Shown: positions 58,259-64,000 of the stretch, one piece after another | How the letters are laid out: every line of letters starts with the position of its first letter | Numbering within the stretch: position 1 is the stretch's first letter | NCBI GenBank assembly: GCA_022827685.1 | Contig: JAJEIH010000095.1 | Location: forward strand, 1 to 64,000 | DNA: 64,000 nt | Direction: 5' to 3' | From: Alphaproteobacteria bacterium | GTDB taxonomy: Bacteria; Pseudomonadota; Alphaproteobacteria; Bin95 | The notes under the pieces: model-generated | Databases searched by the model: none | What the model was told of the DNA's origin: nothing | The model's input: the letters and a program-made list of their open reading frames with translations, nothing else | Made by a program: the position numbers and the translations under genes

Positions 58259-59250
58259 TTGTCGTGGTAGAGCGCCGCCTTTTCCTCCGCCGAGTAGCCG
58301 GCGGTCAGGCGCTTGAAGGCGTTCCAGAGCACCGTGTAGCTGCAGCTCACCTTCTCGACCGGGAAGTTCGATTCGAACAGGCAGCGCTCCGTGCCGAACA
58401 GTTCCAGGGTCGCCTCGTAGTAGCGCCTTGAGGCGTCCATCAGCTCCCGGCTGGTCGGCGGGCGGGACCGTTCGTGCCAGCCGAAGCCGTTGACCTCCAT
58501 CGCGAGCCCGCCGAGCTTGGCCATGACATTCGGGCAGGCGGCGACGGGCGCCATGGCCTTGCGCCAGTCGGCGAACACCTCGTCCGCGCGTCCCGCATGG
58601 GGGCCGATGCCGATCGGCCCGCCGAAATGGTCGAGGATGAAGACCTGGTCCGGGAAGTCGCGGACCAGCCGGGCCGCCTCGTCGAGCTGGGTGTGGTAGC
58701 ACCAGAGCTCAAAGGTGAGCCCGCGCGGCGCGAGATGGGCGAGGCCGGCGCGGAAGCCCGCGCTGTCATAGAGGCCCGGCGGCGGCTCCGTGCGGTGGTT
58801 GGGCACCTGCGCGCTCTCATGCCATGTGGCGCCCCGGCGGATGCCGCGGAACCGCCCGCGCCCGGCCTCGATCTGCGCGTCCAGCACGGCAGCCGCGCTG
58901 TCGCCCCGTTCGAGCCAGGCCGTGCCGACGATGCCGGCGGCGATCCGCGCCGGCCCGTAGCCGCCCGAGGCCGACATGGCGGCGATGCCGTTCACGAACT
59001 CGGTCTCGCCGAGCGGGCGCATGTCCTCCGGCCCGTCGGCGCGGAACATGGCGCCGCATTCGATGAAGACCGTGCTGACGACATTGTGGCCGCTGGCAAG
59101 GTCCTCCAGGAACTCGTCCAGCAGGTAGCGCGGCTGCACATAGCCCGCGCGCGCATCCCAGAGATGGTGGTGCGGGTCGCAGATCGGCAGGTCCGGCTCC
59201 AGCGCCTCCTCTTCGGTCAGCGCCAGCCAGTCCGCATTGTCGCTCGCCAT
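58234..59250 (-). CDS. Amidohydrolase (metal-dependent, amidohydrolase 2 family)
   Basis: The 338-residue TIM-barrel protein has the metal pair in CDPHHHLWD (H27, H29), VFILDHFGGPIG and FESNFPVEK, the layout of PF04909 lactonase/decarboxylase-type hydrolases. Substrate unknown. It starts 5 bp from the ccrM end on the same strand and may be cotranscribed. Its final codons are part of the 35-bp repeat. Confidence 0.88.
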   Translation of the reverse strand: MASDNADWLALTEEEALEPDLPICDPHHHLWDARAGYVQPRYLLDEFLEDLASGHNVVSTVFIECGAMFRADGPEDMRPLGETEFVNGIAAMSASGGYGPARIAAGIVGTAWLERGDSAAAVLDAQIEAGRGRFRGIRRGATWHESAQVPNHRTEPPPGLYDSAGFRAGLAHLAPRGLTFELWCYHTQLDEAARLVRDFPDQVFILDHFGGPIGIGPHAGRADEVFADWRKAMAPVAACPNVMAKLGGLAMEVNGFGWHERSRPPTSRELMDASRRYYEATLELFGTERCLFESNFPVEKVSCSYTVLWNAFKRLTAGYSAEEKAALYHDNAARIYRL

Positions 59251-59254
59251 CCTC

Positions 59255-60385
<1,131 letters not shown>

Positions 60386-61000
60386 TCAAGAATCTTTCGG
60401 AATCAGCAGCTTGGAAACGGGTCTGAAAGTGCGGCGGTGACAGGGCGTGGGCCCGAGGCGGGCGAGCGCGGCCAGATGCGCCGGCACGCCGTAGCCGGCA
60501 TTCTGCGCCCATCCGTAGCCCGGCCAGTCGCGGTCGAGCGCCGCCATGCGCCGGTCGCGCGCGGTCTTGGCGAGCACGGAGGCGGCGGCGATGGAGAGCG
60601 AGGCCGCATCCCCGCCGGCGACGGTGCGCACCGGGCAGTCGAGGGCGGGCGCGTGGCTGCCGTCCACCAGCGCCGCCTCGGGCCGGACGGGCAGGGCGGC
60701 GGCCGCGCGCTGCATGGCGAGCAGTGCGGCCTGAAGGATGTTCAGCCGGTCGATCTCCTCGACCGACGCCTCGCCGAAGCCGACCTTCACCAGGCGGACC
60801 AGCCGGCAGTAGAGCTCCCGGCAGCGCTTCGGCCCGAGCTTCTTGGAATCGTCGAGGCCGAGTGCCGCGACGGCGCGCAGGCTCGCCTCCGGCACGATGA
60901 CCGCCGCCGCCATGACGGGCCCGGCAAGCGCGCCGCGCCCGACCTCGTCCACCCCCGCCACCGGCCCCCGCCAGGCCCGCTCCAGAGAGAAGTCCGGCAT
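60386..61000 (-). CDS. rnhB: Ribonuclease HII
   Basis: The 204-residue protein starts near GVDEVGRGALAGPVMAAAV (D18, E19 metal ligands) with LDDSKKLGPKRC and ASVLAKTARDRRM as further RNase HII motifs. It removes ribonucleotides from DNA. Its ATG at 61000 lies directly after the radical SAM gene stop, so the two are coupled. Confidence 0.94.
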   Translation of the reverse strand: MPDFSLERAWRGPVAGVDEVGRGALAGPVMAAAVIVPEASLRAVAALGLDDSKKLGPKRCRELYCRLVRLVKVGFGEASVEEIDRLNILQAALLAMQRAAAALPVRPEAALVDGSHAPALDCPVRTVAGGDAASLSIAAASVLAKTARDRRMAALDRDWPGYGWAQNAGYGVPAHLAALARLGPTPCHRRTFRPVSKLLIPKDS

Positions 61001-61001
61001 C

Positions 61002-62060
61002 TCAGAGCTCCAGCCGCAATTGCGCGCCGGGCGGGCGGAAGCGGGTGTCGTCCAGCCTGCCGTAGCCGCGTTCGAGGCCGAGCCGGCGGCAGGCGAGGGC
61101 GAAGCGCTTCGAGATCGTCTCGGCATAGGCGCCCTCGCCCTTCATGCGGGTATGGAAGGCGCTTTTGTAGAGCGGCCCGCCGCGCATGTCGCGCACGCGC
61201 GAGAGCACCCGCGCGGCCCGGTCCGGGGCGTGCGCCTCCAGCCATTCGCGGAACAGGTCGGCGATCTCCATCGGCAGGCGCAGCAGCGTGTAGCCGGCGC
61301 CGCCCGCCCCGGCCGCGGCGGCCGCCTCGAGCACGGCCTCCATCTCGTGGTCGTTCAGCGCCGGGATAATGGGCGCGAAATTGACCGAGACCGGCACGCC
61401 CGCCTCGCGCAGCCCGGCCACCGCCTCCAGCCGCCGGGCGGGCGCGGCGGCGCGCGGCTCCATGCTGCGCGCAAGCCGCCCGTCCAGCGTCGTGACCGAC
61501 ATGGTGACATGGGCGAGGTTTTCGGCCGCCATCGCCGCCAGCAGGTCCCGGTCCCGCAGCACCAGGGCGGACTTGGTGGTGATCGAGACCGGGTGGCGGC
61601 AGCGGGCCAGCACCTCCAGGATGCCGCGCATGACGGCGTAGCGCTTCTCGATCGGCTGGTAGGCGTCGGTATTGGTGCCGATGGCGAGCACCCGGCAGCG
61701 GTAGCCGGGCCGCGCCAGCTCCGTCTCCAGCAGCGCCGGTGCGGTCGGCTTGGCGTAGAGCCGGCTCTCGAAATCGAGCCCCGGCGAGAGCCCGAGCCAG
61801 GCATGGGTCGGCCGTGCATAGCAGTAGATGCAGCCATGTTCGCAGCCCCGGTAGGGGTTGATCGAGCGGTCGAAGCCGATATCCGGCGAGTCGTTGCGGG
61901 TGATGACCTTGCGCGGCGCCTCCTCGGTGACGGTCGTGCGCAGCGGCGCCGGCTCCTCCTCCGCCGTGCCCCAGCCGTCGTCGAACGCCTCCGCCCGCGC
62001 GCGCTCGTAGCGCCCGCTCCGGTTGCTCGCCGCCCCGCGCCCCTTCCGAACCGCCTGCAT
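61002..62060 (-). CDS. PA0069-family radical SAM protein
   Basis: The 352-residue protein has the CX3CX2C iron-sulfur motif at C73, C77, C80 in RGCEHGCIYCYARP. The pattern PYRGCEHGC...FDRSINPYRG and TNTDAYQPIE is typical of the PA0069 family related to spore photolyase-like enzymes. The reaction is unknown; it uses a [4Fe-4S] cluster and SAM. It regularly sits before rnhB and ccrM in Alphaproteobacteria. Confidence 0.9.
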   Translation of the reverse strand: MQAVRKGRGAASNRSGRYERARAEAFDDGWGTAEEEPAPLRTTVTEEAPRKVITRNDSPDIGFDRSINPYRGCEHGCIYCYARPTHAWLGLSPGLDFESRLYAKPTAPALLETELARPGYRCRVLAIGTNTDAYQPIEKRYAVMRGILEVLARCRHPVSITTKSALVLRDRDLLAAMAAENLAHVTMSVTTLDGRLARSMEPRAAAPARRLEAVAGLREAGVPVSVNFAPIIPALNDHEMEAVLEAAAAAGAGGAGYTLLRLPMEIADLFREWLEAHAPDRAARVLSRVRDMRGGPLYKSAFHTRMKGEGAYAETISKRFALACRRLGLERGYGRLDDTRFRPPGAQLRLEL

Positions 62061-62217
62061 GCGGGCAGATTACTACGAAACAGGAACAAAGCAAGAAATT
62101 TTTTGACTCCCCGGTCCCGGCCCCGCCGCTCCGGCCTCCCCGCTCCACCGGCGCTCAACGCCGCGCGCGGAATCCGCCTAGACTGGCGGCGCGGAAGCAT
62201 GGAGGGGGAGGGCGCCC

Positions 62218-63828
62218 ATGCCCCATTCGGCGGACCTGATCGCGCGGCGGCTGGCGGCGGCCGGTTGCCGGCATGCGTTCGGCATTCCGGGCGGCGAGGT
62301 GCTGGCGGTGATGGACGCGCTCGACCGGGCCGGCATCCGCGTCGCGCTAGCCCGGCACGAGACCTGCGCGGGCTTCATGGGCGAGGGCGTCCACCATCAT
62401 GACGGCGCGCCGGCGATCCTGGTCGCCACCATCGGCCCCGGCCTCGCCAACGCGGTCAACGTCATCGCCAACGCCTGGCAGGACCGCGTGCCGATGGTGG
62501 TGCTGACCGGCTGCGTCTCCACGGACGAGCGCCACGCCTACACCCACCAGGTGCTCGACCATGTGAAGCTGGTGGAGCCGGTCGCCAAGGCCGCCTTCCG
62601 GGTGGAGGACGGCATGGCCGCCCTGCTCGCCGACCGGGCGGTCGCCATCGCCACGGAAGGCCGGCCCGGCCCGGTGCTGCTGGACATCCCCATCGATGTG
62701 CAGACCCGCGAGCAGCCCGCCCCGCCGCCGGCCCCGGAGCCTCCGCCGGCCCCGGTCGGCCCGGCGGAGGGCCCCGCGCTGGAGGAGGCCCGGTCGTGGC
62801 TCGCCGAGGCCCGCCGCCCGCTCGTCATCGCCGGCCTCGACGTGCCGAACCAGGGCGCGGAGGCGGCCGTCGCGGATTTCTGCCGGCGGTTCGGCGCGCC
62901 GCTCGTCACCAGCTACAAGGCGAAGGGCGTGCTGCCGGAGGACGGCCCGCTGGCGCTCGGCGGCGCCGGCCTCAGCCCGCGCGCGGACCGCCGCCTGCTG
63001 CCGCTGGCCGCGGCGTCGGACTGCGTGGTGCTCGCCGGCTACGACCCGATAGAGATGCGCATCGGCTGGCGCGACCCGTGGGCGGACGGCGCGCGCGTGG
63101 TCGACCTGCCGGCCGTTGCCGGCGGCCACGGCATGCACCGGGCCCGGCTCGCCTTCCCCGGCGATGTCGCCGCTGGCCTGGAGGCGCTCGGCCGGGGCGT
63201 GGAGCCGCGCGGCGGGACCTGGGCCGGGGGCGAGCCGGCGGCGGCGAAGGCGGCGCTCCGCGCGGAAAGCCGCCTCGACGAGGCGTGGGGCCCGGCGGCG
63301 GTCGTCGATGTGCTGCGCAAGTCGCTGCCGCGCGACGCCGTGGTGACCACCGACAGCGGCGCGCACCGGATCGTGCTGAGCCAGCTCTTCGAATGCTACC
63401 GCCCGCGCGGCCTGCTCCAGTCCACCGGGCTCTGCACCATGGGCTGCGCGGTGCCGCTCGCCATCGGGCGCAAGCTGGCGGAGCCGGACCGCGCGGTGGT
63501 GGCGACCATCGGCGACGGCGGCCTGGAGATGTTCCTCGGCGAGCTCGCCACCCTCCGCGACCTCGGCCTCGCCATCCCGATCCTGGTGTTCGTGGACGCG
63601 CAGCTCGGCCTGATCGAACTGAAGCAGCGCTCCTCACAGCTCCCGAACCTTGCCGTGGACTTCGGCGCCACCGACTTCCCCGCCGTCGCAAGGGCGCTCG
63701 GCGGCGAAGGCGTAGCCGTCCGCGACCGCGCCGCGCTCGCGCGGGAGCTGGAAGCGGCGCTGGCGCGGGACCGCTTCACGATCATCGCCGCCGGGATCGG
63801 CCGGCGGGCTTATGACGGGCGGATTTGA
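62218..63828 (+). CDS. Thiamine-diphosphate-dependent enzyme, acetolactate-synthase-like
   Basis: The 536-residue protein has three ThDP domains. The catalytic Glu is E48 in RHETCAGFMGEG. The ThDP/Mg motif begins GDG at 432-434. The metal ligand after it is Asp460 in VFVDAQLGLIELK, where many relatives have Asn-Asp; the preceding position is Val. Substrates may be 2-oxo acids, glyoxylate or oxalyl-CoA-like compounds; no small regulatory subunit is adjacent. The region between 62061 and 62217 shows no gene. Confidence 0.85.
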   Translation: MPHSADLIARRLAAAGCRHAFGIPGGEVLAVMDALDRAGIRVALARHETCAGFMGEGVHHHDGAPAILVATIGPGLANAVNVIANAWQDRVPMVVLTGCVSTDERHAYTHQVLDHVKLVEPVAKAAFRVEDGMAALLADRAVAIATEGRPGPVLLDIPIDVQTREQPAPPPAPEPPPAPVGPAEGPALEEARSWLAEARRPLVIAGLDVPNQGAEAAVADFCRRFGAPLVTSYKAKGVLPEDGPLALGGAGLSPRADRRLLPLAAASDCVVLAGYDPIEMRIGWRDPWADGARVVDLPAVAGGHGMHRARLAFPGDVAAGLEALGRGVEPRGGTWAGGEPAAAKAALRAESRLDEAWGPAAVVDVLRKSLPRDAVVTTDSGAHRIVLSQLFECYRPRGLLQSTGLCTMGCAVPLAIGRKLAEPDRAVVATIGDGGLEMFLGELATLRDLGLAIPILVFVDAQLGLIELKQRSSQLPNLAVDFGATDFPAVARALGGEGVAVRDRAALARELEAALARDRFTIIAAGIGRRAYDGRI

Positions 63829-63881
63829 CGGAGGGCGAAGCCCTCGCGCTTCCGGCAGGGCCGTCGACGGGGCCTGTTGAT

Positions 63882-63907
63882 GGAATGTAGCCGCTCGGCT
63901 ACATTCC
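63882..63907. promoter_or_regulatory. Perfect palindrome, candidate toxin-antitoxin operator
   Basis: GGAATGTAGCC (63882-63892) and GGCTACATTCC (63897-63907) are exact inverted copies separated by GCTC. The last base is 4 bp before the ATG at 63912. Such sites are typical operators of RelE/HigA-type modules. Confidence 0.7.
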
Positions 63908-63911
63908 CGGT

Positions 63912-64000
63912 ATGCTTGAGGTTCGCAAGACGGAGGTCTACGGCCAAGTGGCCGGGACCGCGACTTCACCCTACGACGTAGCCGAGCATCTGCGCACGCC
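63912..64000 (+). CDS. Chimeric toxin/antitoxin-like ORF (partial, runs off window)
   Basis: From ATG 63912 the frame begins MLEVRKTEVYGQV, like HI1419-family RelE toxins, then at once reads TATSPYDVAEHLRTP, the start of HI1420-type antitoxins that normally follow the toxin gene. The toxin body is missing, so an internal deletion has probably joined the two. The window ends in frame, so the antitoxin part may continue intact. Family matches are by recalled motif similarity. Confidence 0.5.
   Translation, partial: MLEVRKTEVYGQVAGTATSPYDVAEHLRT

Overview
The window is a very GC-rich, gene-dense bacterial chromosome segment. Its gene order points to the Alphaproteobacteria, probably a Rhodospirillales-like lineage: glmU-glmS next to gph; dgt-argS-SPOR-nagZ leading into tatABC; rpoZ-rel-DUF2062-pdxJ-acpS-lepB-rnc-era; a CcrM-type GANTC methyltransferase next to rnhB and a PA0069-family radical SAM gene; a CBP3-type cytochrome bc1 chaperone beside DUF177 and BamE; and a DUF1674 (SDHAF4) protein. 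No rRNA, tRNA, CRISPR array or intact transposase was seen.

Layout. 1-626 is intergenic and carries a dispersed repeat. 0.6-9.1 kb holds an acyl-CoA synthetase, a DHA2 efflux pump, amino-sugar synthesis (glmS, glmU), gph, an enoyl-CoA hydratase and a coiled-coil membrane protein. 9.2-18.1 kb is a compact housekeeping run (dgt, argS, SPOR protein, nagZ, M50 protease, ABC ATPase, tatABC, tgt) with many start/stop overlaps. 18.1-21.5 kb holds two secreted serine proteases, one with two complete trypsin-like domains. 21.6-25.7 kb is a form II CO-dehydrogenase-like molybdenum hydroxylase operon (small, large and medium subunits) followed by an SMR transporter. 25.6-28.1 kb contains envelope and respiratory assembly genes and a protein with an apparent trypco1 domain and an RGG-like tail. 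28.2-38.6 kb is accessory metabolism (two TauD-like dioxygenases, MBL hydrolase, AraC-Ogt fusion, ERG24-like sterol reductase, RidA protein, amidase) mixed with complete, orphan and decayed toxin-antitoxin genes.

parC and recO (38.6-41.6 kb) are separated from era by a 3.7-kb accessory segment. It holds repeats, a HigBA module, a GYD protein and a TTC38-like protein. 45.3-55.4 kb is core information processing and lipid/cofactor synthesis. 55.5-58.3 kb is a likely mobile spot: a Fic protein, then a cassette with a nuclease-like gene whose two ends share a 35-bp near-identical direct repeat that covers the last codons of the neighbouring amidohydrolase gene. 58.2-63.8 kb carries the amidohydrolase, ccrM, rnhB, the radical SAM gene and a ThDP enzyme. 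At the right edge a perfect palindrome precedes an ORF that looks like the start of a RelE-type toxin joined to its antitoxin.

The strongest leads for something undescribed are: the 56.7-58.3 kb cassette; the TGTCATG boxes repeated at an exact 10-bp pitch in a dispersed intergenic repeat; the trypco1/RGG protein in the same window as a double trypsin-like protease; the TGT enzyme lacking two of four zinc ligands; and the chimeric toxin-antitoxin ORF. Functions are inferred from motifs and gene context only; no database search was run.
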